Shown here in pieces: positions 7,076 to 14,933 of a stretch of DNA of 49,082 bases (its first letter is position 1; each line of letters opens with the position of its first letter). The stretch spans positions 1 to 49,082 of the forward strand of contig JAEWIF010000047.1 of NCBI GenBank assembly GCA_023387335.1. Direction: 5' to 3'. The notes beneath the pieces are model-generated. The model was given only the letters and a program-made list of their open reading frames with translations. It ran no database searches and had not been told where the DNA came from. Source of the DNA: Pseudomonadota bacterium. Its GTDB lineage: Bacteria > Pseudomonadota > Gammaproteobacteria > Burkholderiales > Burkholderiaceae_C. The translations under genes were made by a program, and so were the position numbers.

Positions 7076-8889
7076 ACAGTCGAGGCCGCGCCGCGCGGCG
7101 TGTACTCCGGCACCTGCTCACGCAGCCACTGCCGCAAGGCGTCCTGCGCCGGCGCCGCGCCCGACGCCTCGATCCAGCCCATCACGACCTCCACGTCCGG
7201 CAGCGCACCGCCCGACTTCGCCACGCGCAGCTTGGGATGCGGCGTGGGCAGCGTGGTCTCGTCGTCGGCCAGCAGCTCCTCGTACAGCTTCTCGCCGGGA
7301 CGCAAGCCCGTGTAGGTGATAGGCACTTCCTGCTCGGTGTGGCCCGACAGCCGGATCAGCATGCGGGCCAGCTCCACGATGCGCACCGGCTCGCCCATGT
7401 CCAGCACGAAGATCTCGCCCGAGCGCCCCATCAACCCCGCCTGCAGCACCAGTTGCGCGGCCTCGGGGATGGTCATGAAGTAGCGCACGATCTCCGGGTG
7501 CGTGACCGTCACCGGCCCGCCGCGCGCGATCTGCGCGCTGAACAGCGGCACCACCGAGCCGCTGGAGCCCAGCACGTTGCCGAAGCGCACCGACACGAAG
7601 CTCGTGCCCGGATAGCGGCCGGCGACCGACTGCACCATCAGCTCGGCCAGCCGCTTGCTCGCGCCCATCACGTTCGTCGGATTCACCGCCTTGTCGGTGG
7701 AGATCATCACGAAGCGACGCGCGCCGCATTCGCCCGCGACCCGCGCCGCGTTGAGCGTGCCGACCACGTTGGTGCGCAGCGCCTCGATCTCGTTGAGCTC
7801 CTCCATCAGCGGCACGTGCTTGTACGCGGCCGCGTGGAAGACGACGGCGGGACGGTGCCGCTGCGCGATCGCGGCCAGCCGCTCGACTTCACGCACGTTG
7901 CCCGTGTAGTAGAGCGCCTGCAGCTGCGGATGGCTGGCGCGCAGCTCCTGCTCGAGCTGGTAGATCGCGAACTCCGACATGTCGACGCACACCAGGCGCG
8001 CCGCGCCGAATCTTGCGATCTGCCGACAGAGTTCGGAGCCGATCGAGCCGCCGGCGCCCGTCACCAGCACGGTCTGGCCGGAGAGCAGGTCCGAGAGGCC
8101 CGCCACGTCCAGCTCCACCGGCGCGCGGCCGAGCAGGTCTTCCAGTTCCACCTTGCGGGGACCCGCGCCCTGGGCACGCAGCCACTCGTCGGGGCGCGGC
8201 AGCGTCAGCAGCGGGATGCCCGCGTCGGCGGCGCCGAGCAGGGCCTGCCGGCGTTCCTCGGAACCGGGCGGGCTGGCCACGATGGCCGTCTGCGCGTCCA
8301 CCTGGGCGCAGGCCTGGGCCATCTCGTCCAGGCCGGCGAGCACGGGCACGTCCTGGATCGAGCGGCCGACCTCGGTCGCGACCGGACTGATGATGCCGAC
8401 CGGCAGCCACTGCCGCGAACCCTTGAGCGCCCGCACCGCATCGGCGGCATCCTGCAGCGTGCCCACGACCACCACGCGCCGGCCGCCGCCGTTGGTGGTG
8501 CGCCGCTCCACCAGCGTGCGCTTGGCGGCGCGCGCCGCGCCGAGCAGCACCAGCGCGACCAGCGGCTGCAGCAGCAGCACCGACCGCGGGAACTGCGGCA
8601 GGCGCAGGGCGAGCACCGCCGCCGCCGTGAAGAGCGCCCCCAGGGCGATGCCCAGCACCAACCGCCGCAGCTCGGGCAGGCCGACGTAGCTCCAGACGGG
8701 CCGCCAGGCGTCGGTGACCGCCAGCGCCGCCGCGTACGCGAGCACGCTCAGTCCCATGCCCTGGATCGCGACGTCCAGGAGTTCTTCGGGCGGCTCCAGG
8801 TTGAACCGCAGCCAGAACGAAAGCCACCACGCCAGCAAGACCAGCGCGAGGTCCAGCGCGACCGCGGCGACGCGCCTAGGCCAGTGCAT
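7072..8889 (-). CDS. Membrane-bound UDP-sugar 4,6-dehydratase, WbpM/PglF/CapD large form
   Basis: Predicted to convert UDP-GlcNAc to a UDP-4-keto-6-deoxy sugar at the inner face of the membrane. The 605 residues show about four N-terminal transmembrane helices (residues ~8-30, 45-62, 76-97, 104-122), a nucleotide-binding linker domain (~135-240), then a short-chain dehydrogenase domain with the NAD motif VTGAGGSIGSE (276-286). The active-site stretch STDKAVNPTNVMGASK has Met where short dehydratases have Tyr, the SMK-type centre known for WbpM-like enzymes. It is the last gene of the glycan operon and overlaps the aminotransferase gene by 14 bp. As the only dehydratase here it is the likely first step of the nonulosonate pathway. 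Product stereochemistry (retaining, as for PglF) is inferred from size class, not proven. Confidence 0.9.
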   Translation of the reverse strand: MHWPRRVAAVALDLALVLLAWWLSFWLRFNLEPPEELLDVAIQGMGLSVLAYAAALAVTDAWRPVWSYVGLPELRRLVLGIALGALFTAAAVLALRLPQFPRSVLLLQPLVALVLLGAARAAKRTLVERRTTNGGGRRVVVVGTLQDAADAVRALKGSRQWLPVGIISPVATEVGRSIQDVPVLAGLDEMAQACAQVDAQTAIVASPPGSEERRQALLGAADAGIPLLTLPRPDEWLRAQGAGPRKVELEDLLGRAPVELDVAGLSDLLSGQTVLVTGAGGSIGSELCRQIARFGAARLVCVDMSEFAIYQLEQELRASHPQLQALYYTGNVREVERLAAIAQRHRPAVVFHAAAYKHVPLMEELNEIEALRTNVVGTLNAARVAGECGARRFVMISTDKAVNPTNVMGASKRLAELMVQSVAGRYPGTSFVSVRFGNVLGSSGSVVPLFSAQIARGGPVTVTHPEIVRYFMTIPEAAQLVLQAGLMGRSGEIFVLDMGEPVRIVELARMLIRLSGHTEQEVPITYTGLRPGEKLYEELLADDETTLPTPHPKLRVAKSGGALPDVEVVMGWIEASGAAPAQDALRQWLREQVPEYTPRGAASTV

Positions 8890-10366
8890 GCCGCAGCTGC
8901 TCGATCACGCGCTCGTGCTGCGCGGCGCTGAGGTTGGAGCCGGAGGGCAGGCACAGGCCTGCTTCGAACAGCTCCGCCGACATGTCCGTGCCTTCGGCAT
9001 GCGGGAAGTACGGCGCCCCGGCGAACAGCGGTTGCAGCTGCATCGGCTTCCACACCGGCCGCGCCTCGATCGCGTGGCGCTCCAGCCGACGCAGCACGGC
9101 GTCGCGCCGCGACCGGGCATCCGGACCGCGCAACTGCAGGCAGCTGAGCCAGCGGGTCGACATGGAGCCGGCGGCTTCGGGCATCCATTCGATGTCCTCG
9201 CGATCCGCCAGCGCCTGCCGGTAGCCCTCGAACACCTCGCGCCGCCGCTGCACCCGCTGCGGCAGCACCTTGAGCTGGCCGCGGCCGATGCCGGCCAGCA
9301 CGTTGCTCATGCGGTAGTTGAAGCCGACCTCGCGATGCTCGTAGTGCGCCGCCGGCTCGCGCGCCTGCGTCGACAGCTTGCGCGCGCGCGCCACCAGCGC
9401 GCCGTCGTCGCTCACCAGCATGCCGCCGCCCGAGGTCGTGATGATCTTGTTGCCGTTGAACGAGAACACGCCCACGTCGCCGAAGCTGCCGCTGGCCCGT
9501 CCGCGCCAGGTGGCGCCCAGCGATTCGGCCGCGTCCTCCAGCACCGGCACGCCGTGGCGCCGGCAGATCGGCAGCAGCGCGTCCATGTCCGCGCTCTGGC
9601 CGTAGAGATTGACGACGACCACGCAGCGCGGCAGCCGGTTCTCGCGGCGCGCCCATTCGAACGCGCGCTCCAATGCCGCCGGCGACATGTTCCAGCTGCC
9701 CGGCTCGGAATCGATGAACACCGGCCTGGCGCCGCAGTACAGGATGGGATTGCAGCTGCCGACGAAGGTGAGTGCGGAGCAGAACACCGTGTCGCCCGGT
9801 TGCACGCCGAGCAGCAGCAGGCCGAGATGGATCGCGGCCGTGCCGGAGCTCAGCGCAGCCGCGTGGCCCACGCCCGTGAAGGCAGCGACCTCGCGCTCGA
9901 AACCGTCCACGTGCGGGCCGAGCGGAGCGATCCAGTTGGTGCGGAAGGCCTCTTCGACGAAAGCGGTTTCCTCCTCGCCCAGGTGCGGCGAGGAAAGCCA
10001 GATGCGGCCGGCGAGTTCGCGGCTGTGGATCAGGTCCACAGGGCGGCCGCGCGCATCGACCACCGGCACGTGGCTGATGCGGTGCTGCTCCATCAGCCCG
10101 CGCGCCGCCGATGCGTCGGCGTCCTCGCCCACGCAGATCGGCGGGTTCGCCGGCAGGTCGGCCAGCGTGGCGCCGGGCGCGGCCGAGGCCAGCATCGCGC
10201 GGCGCAGGTCGCCGTCGGTGACGGTACGGCGCAGCACGCCCTGCTCGTCCACCGCGAACAGGATGCCCTCGCCTTCGCGGTCCATCCGCTGCACCGCCTC
10301 GGTCCAGGCCAGCGACAGCGGCACCTGCAGGCGTGCGACCAGGGGGCTGGCGGTGTCAGTAGGCAT
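8876..10366 (-). CDS. CBS-domain / DegT-DnrJ-EryC1 aminotransferase fusion (LegC-like)
   Basis: The 496-residue protein has two parts. Residues ~1-125 form a pair of CBS motifs (ILFAVDEQGVLRRTVTDGDL and HVPVVDARGRPVDLIHSREL). Residues ~128-496 are a PLP sugar aminotransferase with the Asp of EDAAESLGA (D278) and the PLP lysine in FNGNKIITTSGGG (K307). The enzyme is expected to aminate the 4-keto group of the dehydratase product. In known legionaminate loci a CBS pair is usually attached to a nucleotidyltransferase (PtmE type), not to the aminotransferase, so the fusion is unusual. I start at ATG 10366, which begins the CBS part and overlaps the epimerase gene by 11 bp; the open frame upstream lies inside that gene. 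A LegC role is inferred from neighbours; PseC- or PglE-like activity is possible. Confidence 0.88.
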   Translation of the reverse strand: MPTDTASPLVARLQVPLSLAWTEAVQRMDREGEGILFAVDEQGVLRRTVTDGDLRRAMLASAAPGATLADLPANPPICVGEDADASAARGLMEQHRISHVPVVDARGRPVDLIHSRELAGRIWLSSPHLGEEETAFVEEAFRTNWIAPLGPHVDGFEREVAAFTGVGHAAALSSGTAAIHLGLLLLGVQPGDTVFCSALTFVGSCNPILYCGARPVFIDSEPGSWNMSPAALERAFEWARRENRLPRCVVVVNLYGQSADMDALLPICRRHGVPVLEDAAESLGATWRGRASGSFGDVGVFSFNGNKIITTSGGGMLVSDDGALVARARKLSTQAREPAAHYEHREVGFNYRMSNVLAGIGRGQLKVLPQRVQRRREVFEGYRQALADREDIEWMPEAAGSMSTRWLSCLQLRGPDARSRRDAVLRRLERHAIEARPVWKPMQLQPLFAGAPYFPHAEGTDMSAELFEAGLCLPSGSNLSAAQHERVIEQLRHALA

Positions 10367-11495
10367 TGGTCTTGTCCAGCAGGCTGCGCGGCAGCGGATG
10401 CGTAGCGAGCACTTTCGCGATGCGTTCGCCCGCGTGGCCGTCGCCGTAGACGTTGTCGCGGGCGTAGCGCCCGTGCTGCAAGGCCTGGCGCAGGGCCGCG
10501 CCGATCGCTCGCGCATCGGCTTCGCAATCGAGGGTGTTGGCGTTGCGCTGGCGCAGCCGCTGGCGCGAGCCCACGTTCACGACCGGCGTGCCGAACGAGG
10601 CCGCCTCGATGATCCCGGAGGAGGAATTGCCCAGCAGCGCTTCGGCGCCCGCGAGCGCATCGAGGTAGTCCTCGCGCGGCAGGTGCGTGATGCAGCGCAG
10701 GCGATCGGCGGACGCGCGCCGCATTTCCTCGACGATGGCGGCCGAGCCCGCGTCGGCGTTCGGCGCCAGCCACACGGCGTGCAGGCCTTGCGACAGGACT
10801 TCGTCGCGCAACGCCTGCGCCAGCGCGCGCGTCTGTTCGCCGGCTTGCTGCGCTTCCTGCACGACGGGATGGAACAGCACCAGCGCGTAACGCGCATCGG
10901 CCGGCAGGCCGAGCCGCTGCATGAGCGCTTCACGTGCGACCGGTGCGCGGCCGACGATGTCGTCCAGGCTCGGAGCGCCGACCACGTGCACCTGCTCCGG
11001 CGACTCGCCCATGCGCACCACGCGATCGCGCGACTCCTCGCTCGCGACCAGATGCACATGGCTCAGCTTGGTGATCGCGTGCCGGATCGGTTCGTCCACC
11101 GTGCCGGAGCGTTCGCCCCCGTGCAGGTGCGCGATCGGGATGCCCAGGTGCAGCGCCGCGATGGCTCCGGCCAGCATCTCGCCGCGATCGCCAAGCACGA
11201 TCAGCAGGTCGGGGCGATGCACCGACAGCGCCTGCGTCAGGCCCTGCACGGCCTGGCCGATGGCGTTGGCCATCGCTTCCGGCGTGCGTTCGTCGATGCT
11301 GATCGGCACGCTGGCCGCGATCGGCAGACCCGAGGCCTCGACCTCACGCACCGTGTCGCCGTAGGCCGCGCTCAGGTGCATGCCGGTGACGAACACTCTC
11401 ACCTCCACGCCCGGCGTGGCCTGCAGCCGCCGCAGGGTGGACAGCATCAGGCCGAAGTCGGCCCGCGTGCCGGTGAGGTAGGCGATGCGGCGCAT
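10356..11495 (-). CDS. legG: UDP-N-acetylglucosamine 2-epimerase (hydrolysing), NeuC/LegG type
   Basis: Expected to remove UDP and invert C2 of a UDP-HexNAc derivative to give free ManNAc or its 2,4-diacetamido-6-deoxy analogue, the substrate of the adjacent synthase. The 379 residues fit the family. The GT-B-fold start RIAYLTGTRADFGLM, the HLHGGERSGTVDEPIRHAITKLSHVHL segment (histidines and acidic residues lining the active site) and the LLGNSSSGIIEA UDP-binding block are all visible. This family is used in sialic and legionaminic acid routes, whereas the pseudaminate route uses PseG; this argues for a Leg/Neu product. ATG 11495 overlaps the synthase stop by 1 bp. The symbol legG is assigned by pathway context; neuC is equally compatible on sequence alone. 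Confidence 0.88.
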   Translation of the reverse strand: MRRIAYLTGTRADFGLMLSTLRRLQATPGVEVRVFVTGMHLSAAYGDTVREVEASGLPIAASVPISIDERTPEAMANAIGQAVQGLTQALSVHRPDLLIVLGDRGEMLAGAIAALHLGIPIAHLHGGERSGTVDEPIRHAITKLSHVHLVASEESRDRVVRMGESPEQVHVVGAPSLDDIVGRAPVAREALMQRLGLPADARYALVLFHPVVQEAQQAGEQTRALAQALRDEVLSQGLHAVWLAPNADAGSAAIVEEMRRASADRLRCITHLPREDYLDALAGAEALLGNSSSGIIEAASFGTPVVNVGSRQRLRQRNANTLDCEADARAIGAALRQALQHGRYARDNVYGDGHAGERIAKVLATHPLPRSLLDKTNAY

Positions 11496-12544
11496 CAGGC
11501 GGCCTCCTCCAGCATGGACCACTGCAGCGGCACATCGGCCGCGACGGCTTCGCGCAGGCGTCGGCCCGGCAGCGATTCGATGCGGTCCGGCGCGATGCCG
11601 GTGCCGGGACGCCGGAGGGCGAGGTCGTCCTCGGTGAGCACGTGGCCCGCCGGCAGCGCGCGCGTGCTGACCACGCTGCGGCGCGCCACGGCACGCGTGT
11701 TCTCCTCGACCGGATGCGGGCGCTTGACGCCGTCGCCCAGCATGGGTTCGAGCCGGCGCAATGCGGCGACCAGCGCGGCGAACTCGGCGGGATCCGCCGA
11801 GGCGCGGTGGTCGGGGCCGGGCAGCGACTTGTCGAGCGTGAGGTGCTTCTCGATCACCGTCGCGCCGAGCGCGACCGCGGCCAGCGCGGCTTCGATGCCC
11901 TGGCTGTGGTCCGAATAGCCGACCGGCAGCTCGGGGAACGCGCTCGCCAGCGCACCGATTGCGCGAAGGTTCAACGCGTCGGCCGGCGCGGGATAGGCCG
12001 ACGTGCAATGCAGCACGATCAGCGCCGGCGAAGCAGCGGGCCGCTTGCCGCTGGCCCAGGCCTGCTCGATCCAGCCCACCGCCGTGCGCACCTCGTCCAG
12101 CGTGGACATGCCGGTGGACAGCAGCAACGGCAACCCGGTGCCCGCCGCCTTCTGCAGCAGCGGCCGGTTGGTGATCTCGCCCGAGGGCAGCTTGATGCGG
12201 CGCACGCCCAGGCCCGTCAGCAGGTCCACGGCCTGCGGCGAGAAGGGCGTGGAGAAGAACTCGATGCCGATGCGCTCGCAGTGCCGCGCCACGGCGCGAT
12301 GGCCCTCCTCGTCGAGCTCCAGCGCCTTGATCATCTCGAACTGGCTGGTGGCGCCGGTGTTGGTGCGCTGGTAGTCGGCGGTGGGCGCGCTGGCGCTGAC
12401 CACGTCCTCGGCGCGGAAGGTCTGGAACTTGACCGCGTCGGCGCCGGCCGCGAGCGCGGCGTCCGCCAGCGCGATGGCCATCGCCGCATCGCCGTTGTGG
12501 TTGACGCCGGCTTCGGCGATGACGAAGGTTTTGCGCGGGTTCAT
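11495..12544 (-). CDS. legI: N-acetylneuraminate/legionaminate synthase (NeuB/LegI family)
   Basis: Condenses a C6 amino sugar with phosphoenolpyruvate to form a C9 nonulosonic acid. The 349 residues comprise an N-terminal TIM barrel starting with TFVIAEAGVNHNGD, containing VKFQTF, the KLPSGEITN loop and GYSDHSQG, and a C-terminal SAF/antifreeze-like domain (about 285-349: ARRSVVSTRALPAGHVLTED). The ATG at 12544 overlaps the cytidylyltransferase stop by 4 bp. Motif inspection does not separate NeuB, LegI and PseI; the neighbouring dehydratase and aminotransferase favour LegI and the 2-epimerase argues against PseI. Confidence 0.9.
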   Translation of the reverse strand: MNPRKTFVIAEAGVNHNGDAAMAIALADAALAAGADAVKFQTFRAEDVVSASAPTADYQRTNTGATSQFEMIKALELDEEGHRAVARHCERIGIEFFSTPFSPQAVDLLTGLGVRRIKLPSGEITNRPLLQKAAGTGLPLLLSTGMSTLDEVRTAVGWIEQAWASGKRPAASPALIVLHCTSAYPAPADALNLRAIGALASAFPELPVGYSDHSQGIEAALAAVALGATVIEKHLTLDKSLPGPDHRASADPAEFAALVAALRRLEPMLGDGVKRPHPVEENTRAVARRSVVSTRALPAGHVLTEDDLALRRPGTGIAPDRIESLPGRRLREAVAADVPLQWSMLEEAA

Positions 12545-13233
12545 GCGTCGCTCCGCTGCAGCAGCCACTGTGCGAGTTCGAAGTCCTCGAGGTCGTCGAT
12601 GTCCACCGAGCGACGGCGCGGCATCGCGTACGGCCTGGCGCGCACGCTCCAGAAGCCTTCCGCAATCGCTTTCGGCAAGGCCGCGCGCCGCCAGACGTAG
12701 ATGGAACCGTTCAGGCCCCACACGGCCGGTGCATCCTGCCGCCGCGCGAACCGGGCCGGCTTGCTCAGATGCAGCCAGCCCTGGGCATCGGACTCGGCCA
12801 GCGTGTAGTACGGGTTGTGCGAAGGCTCGGTGACGCTGACGACCAGGTCGCCGTCGTTCAGCAGTTGAAGCGCGGCCTCGATGTCTTCGGGCTTGCGCAA
12901 CGGCGAAGTGGGTTGCAGGTCCACCACGGCGTCGATCTCCGCGCCGCCGCGCTCCAGATGCGCGATCAGGTGTTCGATGGCGGGCAGCTTGGGCGCTTCA
13001 TCGGTGGCGAGTTCGGCGGGACGCAGGTACGGCACCTGCGCGCCGGCGCGCTGCGCGACCTCGGCGATCCGCGCATCGTCGGTGGTCACGAACACGCCCT
13101 CGATGCCGCGGCAGGCGAGCGCGTGCTCGATGGTGTGCACGATCAGCGGCTTGCCGGACAGCGGACGCAGGTTCTTGCCCGGCAGGCCCTTGCTGCCGCC
13201 GCGCGCGCAGATCGTGGCGATGACGCGTGCCAT
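12541..13233 (-). CDS. legF: CMP-nonulosonate cytidylyltransferase (NeuA/LegF/PseF family)
   Basis: Activates the nonulosonic acid with CTP to the CMP-sugar donor. The 230 residues begin with ATICARGGSKGLPGKN, the CTP-binding motif of the family, followed by VVDLQPTSPLRKPEDIE (donor-sugar and CTP binding) and the C-terminal SVDIDDLEDFELAQ metal-binding stretch. It overlaps legI by 4 bp and starts 4 bp downstream of the methyltransferase stop. With legG and legI it makes a complete epimerase-synthase-activation trio. The exact sugar cannot be read from the sequence. Confidence 0.9.
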   Translation of the reverse strand: MARVIATICARGGSKGLPGKNLRPLSGKPLIVHTIEHALACRGIEGVFVTTDDARIAEVAQRAGAQVPYLRPAELATDEAPKLPAIEHLIAHLERGGAEIDAVVDLQPTSPLRKPEDIEAALQLLNDGDLVVSVTEPSHNPYYTLAESDAQGWLHLSKPARFARRQDAPAVWGLNGSIYVWRRAALPKAIAEGFWSVRARPYAMPRRRSVDIDDLEDFELAQWLLQRSDA

Positions 13234-13237
13234 CCGA

Positions 13238-13915
13238 TCAGTCCTTCACCGCGCTCACGACCCACTCGCGCACCACGTGGGCCCGGTTGCCCATGGTGCG
13301 CGAGACCTCCTCGGTCTGCTCGACGCGCCAGTCGGCCAGCAGCTCGCGCAGGTCGTCCTCGGTCGCGAAGCGGACCACGCCGGTGCCGGCGAACGGACCC
13401 TCGTCGCATCGCCACTGGCCGCGGCCATGCGGCGTGCCGGTGCCCTCGCCCCAGGTGCCCGCCGCCGGCGTGCGGACGTAGAGGCGTCCACCCGGCCTGG
13501 CGACGCGGTGCAGCTCGCGATAGAGCGAGCGGGCTTCCTCGTGGCTGTTGCAGGTGGCGGCGTCGCTGTCCAGCACCGCGTCGAAGCTGGCGTCGGCCCA
13601 GGGCAGCGGCTTGCAGATGTCGCCCACCCGCAGCTGCGCGCCGTGGTCGCGCCAGCCGGGCACTTCGGCATCGAGCCGCGCGGCGGCGACGTCGCAACCG
13701 GCCTGCGCGCCTTCGAGCCCGAACACCGTGAAGCCCTCTCGCGCCGCGTACCAGAGGTTGGCGCCGGTGCCGAATCCCGCCTCGAACACCTTCACTTCGT
13801 GCCGCGCGGGGTGGCGATAGAAGTTCGCCGCCATGAAGCGGATGAACTCCTCCGGTGGGTACTTGCCCCAGGCGCGGGTGCGGAAGATCTCTTCCCAGCG
13901 GAGGTCGAGGGCCAT
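13238..13915 (-). CDS. Class I SAM-dependent methyltransferase
   Basis: A 225-residue protein with the SAM-binding motif I (KVFEAGFGTGANLWYAA, residues ~42-58), an acidic loop after strand 2 (VFGLEGAQAG), and post-motif sequences SFDAVLDSDAATCN and ELHRVARPGGRLYVRTP typical of the UbiE/Methyltransf_11 type. The acceptor is unknown. In a nonulosonate/glycan operon it is most likely to O- or N-methylate the sugar or an acyl group on it; that is inference from context. ATG 13915 gives MALDLRWEEIF. The gene lies 19 bp after the acyltransferase gene and 4 bp before legF. Confidence 0.85.
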   Translation of the reverse strand: MALDLRWEEIFRTRAWGKYPPEEFIRFMAANFYRHPARHEVKVFEAGFGTGANLWYAAREGFTVFGLEGAQAGCDVAAARLDAEVPGWRDHGAQLRVGDICKPLPWADASFDAVLDSDAATCNSHEEARSLYRELHRVARPGGRLYVRTPAAGTWGEGTGTPHGRGQWRCDEGPFAGTGVVRFATEDDLRELLADWRVEQTEEVSRTMGNRAHVVREWVVSAVKD

Positions 13916-13934
13916 GGCGGCGGGACGCTCTCTT

Positions 13935-14933
13935 TCAGTCGAACAGCAGGTTGGTCGGGGCGCTCTCGCGATCGTACCCGCGCGAGCGCGCGAAGGCGTC
14001 GTACAGAGCCTCGTCGTGGACCGCGTTGCCCACGTGGAAGACACGTTCGCGGCGCGAGAACGCGCGCTTGTAGAACAGCAGCGGATTGTCGGGGTCGGTG
14101 CTGGTTCCGCCGCCCAGGTAGAGCTGGACGAGTCCGCGCGCCGCGCCTTCCGTGGCGGCGGCCTGCTGCAGCCGGTAGGCGCTGCCGATCGCGTGGCCGG
14201 CTTCGCTGCTCGCGCCCAGGTGGTATTCCAGCGTTCCGCCGGGTTGGAACAGGTAGACGCCGGCGGAAAGCCAGTCGGCGCCCTCGCCGCAGATGCACAG
14301 TTCCGCGCCATCGAGCCCGGCGATCGCGGCGAAGTAGTCGTCGCCGAAGTGGTAGCGCTCGTGCGCGCCCATCGCGGCCATCGCGCGGCGATAGAACCCG
14401 CCGAAGACACGCCAGTCGTCCGCGTGGCGCGACCAGCGCACCGGCACGTCGGCCGTGCGCTTGAGCTTGCGGCGCGCGAGCGTGTTGAACTGCGACTCCA
14501 CGGGCTTCACCTGCAGGTCCACGCTGATGGTGGCGCGATTGGGGCGCACGTCGCCAAGGAAGAAGCGTTGATGCGGCGTCTCGGGATGGAAACGGCAGAA
14601 CTCGCCGAGCACCGCGCGCGTGCGCGCCCAGGCCTGGTAGGCGTCCCACGCGCGGCGGATGAAGGCCGGGTCCTCGCTGTTGCACAGCGGCCCGCCGTAA
14701 CCGTACGGCGAGATCGCCGCCCAGCCGAAGCCGGGTACCGAGCGCAGGTGCAGCGTGTGCAGCCAGCGCGCTCCGTCCTGCTCGAAACCCACGTGCACGC
14801 ACGAGAGCCCGTCCGCGCGATGCGTGTCGGCCTGGCCGAAGTCGGGCGCCAGGCTGCGCAGGCGCTGGTCCTGCGGCATGGCGTCGAACCAGGCCAGGGC
14901 CTCGGCGACGGGCAGCTCGAGGGCCGGTCTCAC
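13935..14933 (-). CDS. GNAT/FemAB-like (BioF2-type) acyltransferase
   Basis: A 332-residue protein whose C-terminal half has the FemAB/BioF2-like acetyltransferase pattern: a basic segment (FNTLARRKLKRT), then GVYLFQPGGTLEYHLGASSE, then a helix ending in VQLYLGGGTSTDPDNPLLFYKRAFS. The N-terminal half resembles the first GNAT-like repeat of FemAB proteins. No separate LegH-type N-acetyltransferase exists in the operon, so this protein is the best candidate for N-acylating the 4-amino sugar or decorating the finished sugar; this is inference. I chose GTG 14933 because it overlaps the upstream stop in a GTGA arrangement; GTG 14939 is also in frame. Confidence 0.75.
   Translation of the reverse strand: MRPALELPVAEALAWFDAMPQDQRLRSLAPDFGQADTHRADGLSCVHVGFEQDGARWLHTLHLRSVPGFGWAAISPYGYGGPLCNSEDPAFIRRAWDAYQAWARTRAVLGEFCRFHPETPHQRFFLGDVRPNRATISVDLQVKPVESQFNTLARRKLKRTADVPVRWSRHADDWRVFGGFYRRAMAAMGAHERYHFGDDYFAAIAGLDGAELCICGEGADWLSAGVYLFQPGGTLEYHLGASSEAGHAIGSAYRLQQAAATEGAARGLVQLYLGGGTSTDPDNPLLFYKRAFSRRERVFHVGNAVHDEALYDAFARSRGYDRESAPTNLLFD

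Noticed and set aside
10367..10516. Longer N-terminus for the CBS-aminotransferase
   Set aside because: The extra 50 codons lie within legG in another frame, are Arg/Thr/Ala-rich and show no domain; ATG 10366 begins the recognisable CBS part.
13233..13935. Insertion sequence or gene remnant between legF and the acyltransferase gene
   Set aside because: The space is filled by an intact methyltransferase gene; no terminal inverted repeats or transposase fragments are seen anywhere in the window.
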